A DNA stretch of 11,502 nt, from NCBI GenBank assembly GCA_015852425.1, contig JAAAIG010001003.1, positions 1,406 through 12,907 of the forward strand, read 5' to 3'. The notes beneath the pieces were generated by a model. That model was not told where the DNA came from and made no database searches. It saw only the letters and a program-made list of their open reading frames with translations. Position 1 is the first letter of the stretch. Each line of letters begins with the position of its first letter. Made by a program: the position numbers and the translations under genes. The DNA is from Gryganskiella cystojenkinii. Lineage: Eukaryota; Mortierellomycota; Mortierellomycetes; Mortierellales; Mortierellaceae. This document shows, piece by piece, positions 1 to 9,049 of the stretch.

Positions 1-20
1 AAAAAACTGCAAGGGTGAAG

Positions 21-27
21 TATAAAA
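21..27 (+). promoter_or_regulatory. TATA-like box of the GDSL esterase gene
   Basis: TATAAAA sits 144 nt before the ATG at 171. It is followed by a pyrimidine-rich stretch from about 44 to 130, as expected for a fungal transcription start and short leader. This is a motif match only; the window starts just upstream, so the rest of the promoter is not visible. Confidence 0.45.
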
Positions 28-170
28 TTGACCTTTCAAAGGCTCTCCTTTCTTTCTTTGTTTCCCCTTCAACCTTGTCCCACCAATCCTTCTCTTTCGC
101 AATTTTTCATCTCTATCTGTAAATTGTCTCTCACATTTCGTTCTTGTAATTCACTTCAAATTGAACGAAA

Positions 171-1318
171 ATGCAACTCCAGCTCCTATCTGTTGCAGCA
201 ATCGCTTTTGCTGCCGTGGCATCGGTGCCCAAGGCCCAATCCCATCCTTCGAGGGATTGTTCAAGCTCTCATCTCAAGACCCTGACAGTCTTTGGAGACT
301 CGTACTCTGACACGGGTAACGTGTATGCCCTGTCCAACAAGACTTGGCCTCTTCCTTCCTACGACCACGGCCGATTCTCCAACGGCAAAGTATGGTCAGA
401 GCACGTAAGTCAACAAAAAAAAAAAAAAAGCATCAAAAAACAACGGTGGAGACAAAAAATACCTGTCTCCCCTGTTCACGACAAATGCCGTTGATAAAAA
501 TGTAACACACCAAGAAGATCCAAACTCTAACCATCCTTATTTTGTTGTTTCTTTTTGTCTCCGTCTTTGTTCTCCCCTTGTTCAAAAAGGTCTCTGCCGC
601 CAAAAACCTCAAGTTACAAAACTATGCTTACGCAGGTGCGACCAGTGACGCAGCCTTGGTCCAGGGTTATTCTGGTGCGGACTCGAGTTTGAAGGTTCCA
701 GGCTTCCTGCAGCAGATCGACAATTATCTTTTGGACCATCATCATCACGGGTCCGCGGCCCCCAACGAGCTGTTCGTGATTGATTTCCAAGGAAACGATT
801 TCTTCTTTGATCCCTCGCTCAGTCCTCATGCTGTTCTCGAAAAGTTCAAGCAAGGGCTCGAGCGATTGATCAGAGTCGCGGGTGCTCGAGAGATCCTTGT
901 GGTCGAGAATATCGATTTTGGAATTATCCCGTATTTCAATACGAACGCGACTTTGGCACACGCTTTCTCTGAGATCGCTCACGCGGAATGGAAGGATTAC
1001 AAGGACTTTTTTGAAGTGTCCGTGAAGAAGGCGTATGGCACTGTCAAAGATCCCAAGCATCCCTTCGATACCTGCGGTCATCGAAAGGACCGCAATACGG
1101 TCCATATCGGGTACTTGCGACTGGAGGACTTGTTCAAGGAGTTGTACAAGACAGAGTCGTTGAAGCGTCTGGGGATCACGGATGTGATCAACGGTTGCGT
1201 GAGTAACGATTACAAGACCGTTTGCGAGGACGCGGGCAAGCACTTTTACTGGGATGCGTTCCACCCAACCGAAAAGATTCACAAAAAGATCGCCGATGCT
1301 GTGTTGTCGTTGTTGTAG
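171..1318 (+). CDS. Secreted GDSL/SGNH-family esterase (carbohydrate esterase-like)
   Basis: Coding sequence is join(171..404, 590..1318), 320 residues. The start gives a signal peptide (hydrophobic core about residues 5-18, possible cleavage near 22-24), so the enzyme is probably secreted or wall-associated. SGNH blocks are clear: block [10 protein letters not shown] with nucleophile Ser44; block II Gly94 in [10 protein letters not shown]; block III GND at 146-148, where Asn147 would complete the oxyanion hole; block V DAFHP with Asp300 and His303 completing the triad. The SNGKVW segment (70-75) before the splice junction and the YAYAGATSD segment after it resemble fungal CE16-type acetylesterases, which remove acetyl or other acyl groups from plant or wall polysaccharide; the substrate here is inferred. 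Length fits that family. Two N-glycosylation sequons (N56, N197) and four cysteines in the mature part suit a secreted protein. A run of four His (128-131) is unusual but lies in a surface-like loop. Family call is firm; substrate is not. Confidence 0.9.
405..589 (+). other. Intron 1 of the GDSL esterase gene (185 bp, phase 0)
   Basis: Donor GTAAGT follows the GAG-CAC codons; acceptor AAAAAG precedes GTC-TCT. A CTAAC branch site lies at 527-531, and a T-rich stretch follows it. Joining the two parts restores an uninterrupted family-like segment across the junction ([19 protein letters not shown]). The intron carries a 15-base A run (415-429), a likely place for length variation. Confidence 0.88.
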
Positions 1319-1934
1319 TTTCCGTCGCTTTTTTCATCCTTACAATAGAATCTGAATAGACTAGCACTGGTATCCAAGACCTTAATAATAGTAGTATTAG
1401 TAGAGGGGTTTCAAAAGGATTTGACGTATTGGTGATGTCCATCTTCAATTTTGCATCTTGGGGCTTTGAAGGGCAGGTCAGTCAATGTGCTCTTTCCTTC
1501 CGATTACGCCAAGACCCTCTCTTCCCTTCGACCTTTGGTTGTGTGCCTCGAACCCTGATCTGTTTGGTGGCATTTCACAAAAATGCAAAATGCCCAGAAA
1601 AGCTCACCGTGTTGTTGACATGCTGCACTCCTGCTTCTTCTGCGTGCTTTTGTATCACGCCAAAGTCGACTCCAGTCCAACCCAAACGGGTTTCTGCCCA
1701 GGCTTTATTTTTTTTGTGGACGTTTTTCAGCCAGCTCCCTGAAATTAAAAATCCTTCCCCTCGTCCCCCCGTCCTGTCCCGCTAGGCACAGGGCACTCTG
1801 TTCCGCGCAAAGGAAATTGGAACGGGTGTATGCTGGGATAGCGTGGATCCAGAGAGACACTCGCGCCAGGAGCGGTCAAGCAGATCGAAATGGGAAAAAA
1901 GGTCTCGCTAACTCTTTGCAACCCTGCCCTTGCC

Positions 1935-1948
1935 CACACACACACACA
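1935..1948. repeat. (CA)7 microsatellite
   Basis: Seven tandem CA units in noncoding DNA. Short; possibly length-variable between strains. Confidence 0.85.
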
Positions 1949-2564
1949 GGCCACCCCTGGATCGGATCTGGACCCTGGTGAATTCTTTCAACAGCTCTCA
2001 CGCATTCCTGTGGTCTCATTCATGACGAACAATTGAGCAAAAAGGAGATACATGTACAGTATGTGATTTCATGTCTGAGAAACCGTGAGCTTTGAGCCGG
2101 AGGGGTATAGAAAAATGGGCGGGAGAAGGAGGGTCGAATCAAGTTTGCGCCCTCTTTGAGAGAAAAGAGTCAGTGCAGGCTAGAAGGGCACTCTTAACTT
2201 CCTCTTCACAACTTTTTTTGGGTTGTTGACGTTTTAATTACTTTTGCGTTGCCCTGAGCGCTTGTCTCCCTTCACCCTTCCTCTCATTCGGGCTTAATTC
2301 CGCAGACCAGCCTTGTGCCAAAGGAGGACCCCGCCAGAATCTTTTTGTTCGAGCTGGTGGCGTTATGCTAAAAATAATCGGTGTCAGGTCATTATTCACA
2401 GAAAGAAAACAGAGTTTCTACTCATCAGGGAGATGTGATGGCGATGACCTCAGGAATAGGGTTGTAGGCCCGCTCGTTCCCTCTTTTCCTCGGTCGCACA
2501 ATCGAACCGGACCTGCTCAACAACAACAACAACAGCGGAGGGAACTCAACTCAGCGATCAAAGA

Positions 2565-2710
2565 GATCCTTTTCTTTTTTCGTTTTCTTTTGTTCCTCTT
2601 CGTTTTCACTTTCCTTTTTTCTTTTTTCTTTCTCATTTTTTACCGCCCTTTTTTCCGTTCTCATTCCTCCTTTTTCTCGACATTTTTTTTTTTTCTTTCG
2701 CCTTTTGCAT
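2565..2710 (+). promoter_or_regulatory. Polypyrimidine tract upstream of the surface-protein gene
   Basis: About 145 bases are almost entirely C and T on the + strand, with T runs of up to 12. Such tracts are common in fungal promoters, where they can exclude nucleosomes and mark the transcription start region. The start codon lies about 260 nt downstream. Confidence 0.45.
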
Positions 2711-2865
2711 AGGCATATCCTTTCTCATTTCAAATCACCTCTGTTCCTGCATTTTTCTTGATTTTCGATTCTCAACACAACACCAACCTCTTGTCGCACT
2801 CGTTAGTGCACAGCTCTCAATTATCTTTCGATCCCTGCGTCTCCTACGCTTATTCTAATCGCTCA

Positions 2866-2872
2866 TTTATAT
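2866..2872 (+). promoter_or_regulatory. TATA-like element of the surface-protein gene
   Basis: TTTATAT lies about 100 nt before the ATG at 2969. The spacing suits a short leader. Motif match only. Confidence 0.35.
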
Positions 2873-2968
2873 CTTGCACCGCATCGCCTCCCCTCCGATT
2901 TGCCACCATTCTCCAGATAGTCTCAAAGCTATCAGCACTTGGCAACACCTCCTTCGATCATAACAACA

Positions 2969-4935
2969 ATGTTCGAGTTCACGCTCTCGCTCATCGCAGC
3001 GGTAGCCCTGGCCAACCTTGGCAGTGTTCAGGCACAGGTAACTAACGAACGATAGGGCGGTATTTTTACAATAATTTGCGCCGACGGAATTGTGTTTGGA
3101 CCTGCATCTCATCATTTGACACCTGCAGTACCCTTTTCCTTCCCCTGCCTGCGGATCTTCAATGTATCTCTTGCCTTCGCTCTTCAATGCAATTATCATC
3201 TCCCCCTTCCCTCCCTTTCACCCCTCCCTTTCGCTCTCGCTCCGTCGCTCTTTTTGCAGTACCCCTGCCCCCTCATTATTATGTTCTACTTTTCAATGTC
3301 TCTCAATCACCTTCGGCTCTAACGACTTTGTTCGATCTCTCTTGTTGGTTTTTCAAAAATCTCGCCATATAGGATGGATCGGGGTCCGCTATCACCACTC
3401 CCCCAGTCGAACCAACAACCCCGACCACACCCGTTGTCGACACAACGTCAACACCGACAACCACTACCACGACAACCACGACAACCACCACCACAACAAC
3501 AACAACGACGACAACAGTACCCGTCATCACTACCACACAGACGACCCCCCCAATTATCTCACCGACAACCGCTCCTACCACTGCTCCTGTGATAACGACA
3601 CCACCGACTCATTCTACGAGTTTCGTCGTACACTCTAGTTCCTCGTTCTCTATATCGACCTCAACCGCCTCGGTTGGACCCTCGCCCGGAGGCAGCTCCT
3701 CGTCGACTTCGCCGTCTTCCCCTGTCCCTGCGATCGTCGGATCGATTGCCGGTGTTGCCGCTTTTATTATTATCGTCGCGACATCCGTGATCTGCTACCG
3801 CCGTCGTCGTCGCAACAACCGGGAACTGACCTTTGACGCTCTCCAGGGCATGAGTGGCCCCGCAATCACGTCCGGAAAGACGAGGCAGAGCATGAACTAT
3901 TTGGCGAACAGCAACAGTCCCGCTATTGGTTTGAACAGTGTAACCTCTGGAGGATACGATGACGGATACGACTATGAGATGCAATCGAACGCCGGATACC
4001 CGGTTCAGCATCACAATTACAACAACAGTGGGTTTGAGGGATACTCCTCAGGATCACCTCACCCAGGCTATCACCCAAGCCCCACAATCTTCCAGGAGGA
4101 TCACCTTCAGCATCAAGCCGCGGCTTCGGGGTTGCCCGTCGCGGCTGCGTTCGCGACCAACAACCGATCTATGGGCAGGAGCCGTACGGGCTTTGATCAA
4201 AACTTGCCCGAGGTTATGTACAATGGTGTCGAGGATCATGCTGCCGCAACGGGGTACTACAATGACGATGATATTTACAACCAAGCCCACGGCGGATGGA
4301 ATGGCGAGGGGGGTCAGTATGGAGGAGGATACGTCGGACCCCAAGGTCTTTGGGTCGCGAACCCAGAGGCGTTGCGTCGCCAGGAAGAAGAGTCCGCTTA
4401 TTACAACGACCAACACCACGGTTATACCGAAGATGGCAGCGAAAGCAACTTGATCACGTCATCTGTTATGACCCCTGCTCAATTCCCTTCCGCTCACTCT
4501 TTGGAATCCACGACTTTAGTGCCTCAGGTAGGCGAGGTCTCGCCGACTCGTAGCAAGTTCAGAAGCAGTGGAAACCCTCAAGCTATCCCTGAGGATTCCC
4601 CCATCTTGAAGTCAACTACGTTGCGCGGCGGTGGAGATGTCTTTGCTCAAGAGAGTGCTCGTCCTAGCTCACCCCGCGTCGCTGCCAGAGAAGCTGCCAG
4701 TGGCAGTAGCAGCCCTCGATTGACGAACACTCGCGAGATGAGGAGCTTTGAGATCTCGCGTCAGAGCCCATCATCTAGATCTTCGGGTGAACATGCTCAG
4801 AGTTATGCGACGGACTATGTTCGTCCATCGATCGATGTGACCAGGTCTGCCTCTCCTACAACAGCGGGCGGTCCTGCTTCGCCCCTGAACCCCAACAAGA
4901 GTCTGCGTACCCTTCGTCGTGAGGATTGGTCCTAA
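2969..4935 (+). CDS. Mid2/Wsc-like single-pass cell-surface sensor (mucin-like, no Cys-rich domain)
   Basis: Coding sequence is join(2969..3037, 3373..4935), 543 residues. Exon 1 encodes only the 23-residue signal peptide (hydrophobic core about 5-16, ending VQAQ), starting at an ATG in a good ACAACA context. The ectodomain (about 24-142) is Thr/Ser/Pro-rich, includes a run of 20 Thr (52-71), has no cysteine, and would be heavily O-mannosylated. One membrane helix follows (about 143-165, ending in ICY), then five Arg (166-170), giving a cytoplasmic C-terminus of about 375 residues. That tail has a Tyr/Gly/His-rich first half, a GLWVANPE segment, many SP/TP sites, and a basic-acidic end (LRREDWS). 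The layout matches Mid2/Wsc-type wall-integrity sensors that signal through Rom2-Rho1-PKC; absence of a WSC cysteine domain favours the Mid2 type. The architecture is plain; the signalling role is inferred. Other mucin-like membrane proteins share this shape. Confidence 0.82.
3038..3372 (+). other. Intron 1 of the surface-protein gene (335 bp, phase 0)
   Basis: Donor CAG|GTAACT, acceptor CATATAG|GAT, branch-like CTAAC at 3321-3325. Reading through the donor meets TAG after five codons, so splicing is required. It falls exactly between signal peptide and mucin domain. It is the longest complete intron in the window and C/T-rich in the middle. Confidence 0.82.
3457..3516 (+). repeat. 20-codon threonine tract
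   Basis: Twenty consecutive ACN codons, using ACA, ACC, ACG and ACT, encode residues 52-71 of the surface protein. On the opposite strand the same bases read as long valine runs, which are a composition shadow. Confidence 0.9.
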
Positions 4936-5279
4936 ATCCATCGTTTGTTTATGACCCAATAATGCATTTTTATTTCACTTTTCCCTCCAAACCTTCACCG
5001 CTGTACTTTTTCTTGTTTTGCTGTCCCTTGTAAAAAGTCGACCTTTTTTTCTCCATCATCTATTTTATTCAATTTAGTCCCTCATTAATAAGTAATAATA
5101 TCAATTGTACCCACTTTGTTGTTGTTTGGTCTTGCCCATCCTCCAATTGTCTCCCCCAAAGGATCTTTTATCGCGGGATCATGATCCAACTGTTAGTCCT
5201 ACTCAACCAGTAACCCCATCAAAATTGATCTTCTGGCATGGCTTCGTTACTCGTATTTTGTTTGTGATACCTCTTTTTT

Positions 5280-5296
5280 TTTCGCGAAACGCGCGG
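5280..5296. promoter_or_regulatory. Composite SBF/E2F-like and MCB-like G1/S site
   Basis: The perfect palindrome TTTCGCGAAA (5280-5289) overlaps by one base ACGCGCGG (5289-5296). The first contains the yeast SCB core CGCGAAA and resembles E2F sites; the second contains the MCB core ACGCG. It lies 735 nt upstream of the gene at 6024 and 345 nt past the stop of the preceding gene, so it would act on the downstream gene. Motif evidence only. Confidence 0.4.
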
Positions 5297-5476
5297 AGAG
5301 GGTCATGCGCCCAAAAAGATGAGCACCTCATTGATGGGATGAGACTTCCTGCATCTCCAATGTTGAAAACAGACGGGCGATGAATGTTTAAAGTAGGTAG
5401 CAATAGGTTCTGTTGGTTAGGTTCTTTGTTTTGTGGTTTCCTTTGCGCAGAAGTGACTGGCCAACAAAGAGGGAAA

Positions 5477-5481
5477 ACGCG
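5477..5481. promoter_or_regulatory. Second MCB-like core (ACGCG)
   Basis: ACGCG in the context AAAACGCGG, 188 nt downstream of the composite G1/S-like site and 543 nt before the gene at 6024. Clustering of MCB cores is typical of MBF targets, but five-base cores also occur by chance. Confidence 0.28.
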
Positions 5482-5782
5482 GTTTTTTTGTTTCTTGAAA
5501 AAAATAAAAAAAACTGGGGGTGGTTTCGTTCGTGGTCCTTCTTTCTCGTGTCTTTCCTTCTTTTGTGTCTTTCTTCCTTCTTTCCACCCATTCTCCATTC
5601 TTCCCTTCATTATCAACAGCAACAAAAAACCATCCTACCCCACAATTTCACCCCTCGTCGATTCCTCTCTTGTTGCTTCCTTTAGTTATTTGTTTTCCTT
5701 CGATTGTTGCCTTGTTCGGTGATCGTATAGCATGGTCATCTGTGTGTCACCATCATCCCCCTGTATGGCGCCTCGTCTTTTT

Positions 5783-5788
5783 TTATAT
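5783..5788 (+). promoter_or_regulatory. TATA-like element of the orphan gene
   Basis: TTATAT after a T run, about 236 nt before the ATG at 6024, followed by a long C/T-rich stretch that probably forms the leader. Motif match only. Confidence 0.3.
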
Positions 5789-6023
5789 CCGACTGTTTGC
5801 CCCAAACTCATTCTTTCTTCCTCACTTTTATCTCTTTCCTTCCTTCCTTGCCATTTTTTGTTATCTTTCCCTGCATCTTCACCATCATTCTTCACTCTGA
5901 CTCCTTTGCCTCTCGCTCTTATCTTTCACCCCTCATCGTCTCATCCCTCGTTCTCTGATATTCTCTCGCCTTTTCTTTTGGTTCCATCTTTGCCCTGCAT
6001 CTGAGCTACCAGAACAATCAACA

Positions 6024-8910
6024 ATGGCGACTTACAAACAACGAACACCTTATCAGCGTCAACTGCACTCTGGAAGGGATTCTCCAGAGCAGGACTCTTC
6101 CCTCTTCCATACCCATAGCCATTCTCAGCAACAGTCGTCCAACAACAACAGCAGCAGCAACAGCAACAGCCACAACCTTGCTCACCACCCAGTTGAGGAT
6201 ACAGTCCTTGTCCTCGAAAACAACACCTCCGACCAGGAATGGACGTCAATTCGCCCTACTGCTGGCAGTAGTGCTCGAGCCAAAGCCCGCCAGCACCTCT
6301 TCTACCTCTCCCAAGAGCAACAACGGGCCCAAGAATGGAGCTTTGTCTTGGATCAGCATCGCCAACGACCTTCAATAGCAACAGTCTCAAAGTCAACAGT
6401 GGAGACAGCACTCGTCTCTGCGGACACAATAGACGATACGAACACCGTCCCTACCACCACCGCCATCGCCACCGCTCTGAAGACAGAGACAAACCTCTCT
6501 CTTTCTAACGAGCTGAATGAGGTTCCCTCAAGCGGCGAAGATATGATGACCTCATCCTCCGCCGTAGCTAGCCCTAACGGTCGATTGGAGTATGATGATA
6601 CAGGAGTTGTACCAAGGCTCTTGGGCCGCGTCAATAGTGGTGATCACTCTTCGCACCTGGGGTCCTCAGATCTTACAAGTGATGGACCCGACGAGTACGA
6701 GGATTTTTCGATCTGGTCTCAAGAGGATGATGATGATTCTTTTTCCACCTCGACAACGCCATCGCTTTCCCGCGGACATAACCGCCGCCAACATTCTTCT
6801 TGGCACTCTCCCTATTCATCTTCACCTTCCCGTCGTCCCATGCACTCTTCTGGCAGATCGCCTTATTTTTCACCCTCTGCAGCAGTCTCACACTCGTCCT
6901 CCACAGGGTCGCTCAGTAATCTTGTTCATCCATCGTTCGCTCAAGCCCTCGCGGGAACATCTGGATCTGGATCAGCAGCAACGACTACTGACGTGACTGA
7001 GACCAAGATTCAAAACCTGATGCCTCTGCACGATGGATCTGGCAATTTTTTCGTTTCACGGTCACCTGGATCAATCTTCAGTGGTCGCAGTGGAGGTGGA
7101 GGTGGTTCTGATCTAGATTCTGAGATTGGAGCAGGGTGGGAGAGTGCATCATCCTCGTCGTTTATCTCTTCCTCGTCCACATTCCGGTCCAACCTCGCCT
7201 CGAGGGACAACAGAAGATCATCGGACCGTAGAAGAAGGTGGTCTTCGACCGCCGCGAGAGGTACAACGATTTCACCCAGCGAGTTTGATACCGTGATCCA
7301 AAACATTGCTCTCCTCCAAGGTCACCAGCATCATCGTTATCATCGCCATTCATCCAAGGGTTCGGGTGATTCCGGCGCACATGGACAAGCATTGCCCAAC
7401 TCTGCAACCTCATTCCTTCGACCTCCGCTTCCTTCTTCCTCCTCTTCTGTTTCTCCCTCGAACCTGTCGACCTCATATACGAGGAAACCGGCGGTTCGAT
7501 CCAAGCTCCAGAACTGTAGTATCTATGAATCCGAGATGGAAGATATCGAGGCCATGGTAATCGATATCCCCTCCAAATTGGGATGGATGCAGGTGTTTGA
7601 ACAGGCCTTGAGGGCCTTCAATTCAAATGATACGACCGCCTTGGAACTGGATGATTCAACTTTGGTATGTTTTCTTCGACGGAGAAGGGGAAGCAGAGAT
7701 AAGAGCGGTACCCCGTGGTTTAAATGAGAACCTAGCACCATCGTGTTTAAGAGTTTTTTTTATGTTCCTGTTGTGTATTTCATATCCCCATGACACACTC
7801 CGCGGAAATTATCTAACTCTATGTTGTAAATAGATGAACCCGATTAAGGCTCTAGCGCGGACAACAACCGGTGAGGACACGGAGCTGGCAGGACCATCCA
7901 AAACCCTTGCACCACCAGAGTCCAGGGATACGAACAAAGCCAAAATGTCCCGTTACCTAACGAGACGATCCTCCTCGGTCTCGAACTCGTCCTCTTCCAC
8001 CTCCATCGCCACAATGGCAGCCAAGGCCGGTACCAGTCCGCAAAACCTCAAGAAGCTGAAGCAGCAGGTCTCTGCCTCGTCCCTCGATGCCCTTCAACAG
8101 CTACAAAAGCGTCACCGGTCGAGTTGTGAGCATCAGCCCTATGTGACCTCGAGATCTCTGGATGTGGGCAGCATGGAGTCCCTGAGCACCCAAGATCCGA
8201 TGCAGGTTGCCTTTAAACCGACGATAACTGTGTCTCCTTACATGAGTCGTGCTAACAGTACTGCTACCACAACGACTCAGAACAGTGGCCATTCTCCTTC
8301 AAGTACTTCGAGGGCTACGATGACCGGCAACAGGTAAAGAAAGCACTGGTTATTTTTATTTTGCGACGAGTCCAGTCTTTAGTACAATTATACAGACGTC
8401 CAGTTGAAACGTCGTTTTCCTTTCGCTGACGACCGCCATTTTTTTTTCTTTTCGGCCTTTTCTTCGTCTTTTTTAAGTGAACAAGATTCGAATGTGTTGG
8501 TGACCATGTTGTCAACCCTGCGGCGGTTCAAGGACCATGTCAAGTCCAACCTGATGCAACCGGAGTTTGGTGAGGAGATCAGCCAAAACTTTTCGGGAGA
8601 TCTGGGGATCGAATGGGCTACGGGGTATGGATCCTTACCCTCTATCGTGCTCAGTCACCAGAACAACAGTCCTTCAAGTCCTGCGATAGGGTCCAGCTCT
8701 ACGACGACTGGGGATGGCTTCGGTAGTCAAGGTCAACGTCGCAGCAGTCATGCTCGAACCGTCAGTGGATCGTCTTGGGGCGCAATTGGTACAGGTTCGA
8801 CGGCCGCTGTGCGTAGGATCGGTAGTGATTGTGGTCTGGAAAGTTTGCGACACGATCGAGCAAGGGCCCAACGACAACAGCATAGAGTCCGTCCACGATT
8901 GGTTGAGTAG
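6024..8910 (+). CDS. Serine-rich, largely disordered protein of unknown function
   Basis: Coding sequence is join(6024..7664, 7834..8333, 8478..8910), 857 residues. The three exons sum to a whole number of codons and all junctions stay in frame. The ATG has a good CAACA context and an in-frame stop lies about 125 nt upstream. I recognise no domain. Visible parts: Gln/Asn/Ser/His-rich start (about 31-55); a less biased block (56-112) with WTSI and WSFV motifs; a long Ser-rich region with an acidic patch (EDDDD, near residue 240) and an Arg-rich patch (near 400); a likely helical segment at 502-547 before the first intron; a basic, possibly helical segment at 618-641; another likely helix at 718-749. 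No signal peptide or membrane helix, so probably cytosolic or nuclear; the many Ser next to Arg or Pro suggest phosphorylation. The 3' end is uncertain: a one-base shift near 8864-8869 would replace the last 13 residues with 23 others, ending at 8941. Confidence 0.78.
7665..7833 (+). other. Intron 1 of the orphan gene (169 bp, phase 0)
   Basis: Donor TTG|GTATGT, acceptor AAATAG|ATG, CTAAC branch site at 7813-7817. Reading through meets a stop at 7725-7727. The following exon begins with an ATG codon, which here is internal. Confidence 0.85.
8334..8477 (+). other. Intron 2 of the orphan gene (144 bp, phase 2)
   Basis: Donor ACAG|GTAAAG, CTGAC branch site at 8426-8430, strong polypyrimidine tract, acceptor TTTTAAG|TGA. 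The split codon AG|T gives Ser714. Retention would stop translation immediately (TAA at 8335-8337). Confidence 0.82.
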
Positions 8911-9043
8911 ATGGAAAAGAGTGAAGGGGAGGAGAGGGTAGATTGAGATAATTGCATATTAATTCTGTATCGATCGCAGACCCTATTATTCTCAGGAGCA
9001 AGAAGTTTATTAACTTGGAACGAAATAGGGGTGCAATTACTGC

Positions 9044-9049
9044 AATAAA
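9044..9049 (+). terminator. AATAAA polyadenylation signal of the orphan gene
   Basis: Canonical hexamer 134 nt past the stop at 8910 (103 nt past the alternative stop at 8941), in A/T-rich sequence. It is the only exact AATAAA of this 3' flank that I noticed. Confidence 0.5.

Larger units (their letters stand above)
1319..2968. other. Intergenic spacer between esterase and surface-protein genes
   Basis: No gene is supported in about 1.65 kb. The first part is the 3' flank of the esterase gene, with AATAGA- and AATAAT-type possible polyadenylation signals near 1345 and 1384. Open frames here (for example 1429-1785, 118 codons) have no signal, domain or family-like composition. The spacer contains a (CA)7 microsatellite, a 6-bp hairpin (CTCTTT/AAAGAG, 2152-2169), an AGGGG stress-element-like word near 2100, and from about 2560 a nearly pure pyrimidine tract leading into the next gene's promoter. 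A noncoding transcript cannot be excluded. Confidence 0.6.
4936..6023. other. Intergenic spacer between surface-protein gene and orphan gene
   Basis: About 1.1 kb without a supported gene. The first 170 bases are an A/T-rich 3' flank with AATAAT and AATAAG possible polyadenylation signals near 4959 and 5084. Positions 5280-5481 hold G1/S-like sites. From about 5520 to 6000 the + strand is strongly C/T-rich and includes a TTATAT element near 5783, about 236 nt before the next ATG. Open frames here (for example 5384-5722, 5732-6004) are low-complexity Phe/Ser/Leu/Pro strings that follow from the pyrimidine bias. Confidence 0.6.

Noticed and set aside
614..1282. 222-codon open frame on the minus strand inside the esterase gene
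   Set aside because: It is a shadow of the esterase exon, which has every catalytic block in the forward frame; the antisense protein has no family-like features.
1429..1785. 118-codon forward frame with several cysteines in the first spacer
   Set aside because: No signal peptide, domain or protein-like composition, and no convincing splice sites linking it to another exon.
2120..2165. tRNA-like GGTCGAATC box
   Set aside because: No cloverleaf arms, anticodon stem or matching acceptor stem can be formed around it.
3076..3372. Cysteine-containing frame within intron 1 of the surface-protein gene, considered as a missed WSC-like exon
   Set aside because: Cysteine spacing does not match a WSC module, the sequence is C/T-biased low complexity, and no pair of internal acceptor and donor sites keeps frame convincingly.
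3303..3581. Minus-strand frame with a long valine run
   Set aside because: It is the reverse reading of the threonine codon tract; the forward frame gives a coherent signal-peptide, mucin and membrane protein.
5384..6004. Several 90-126 codon forward frames before the orphan gene
   Set aside because: They are Phe/Ser/Leu/Pro strings produced by the pyrimidine-rich leader, with low complexity and no family resemblance.
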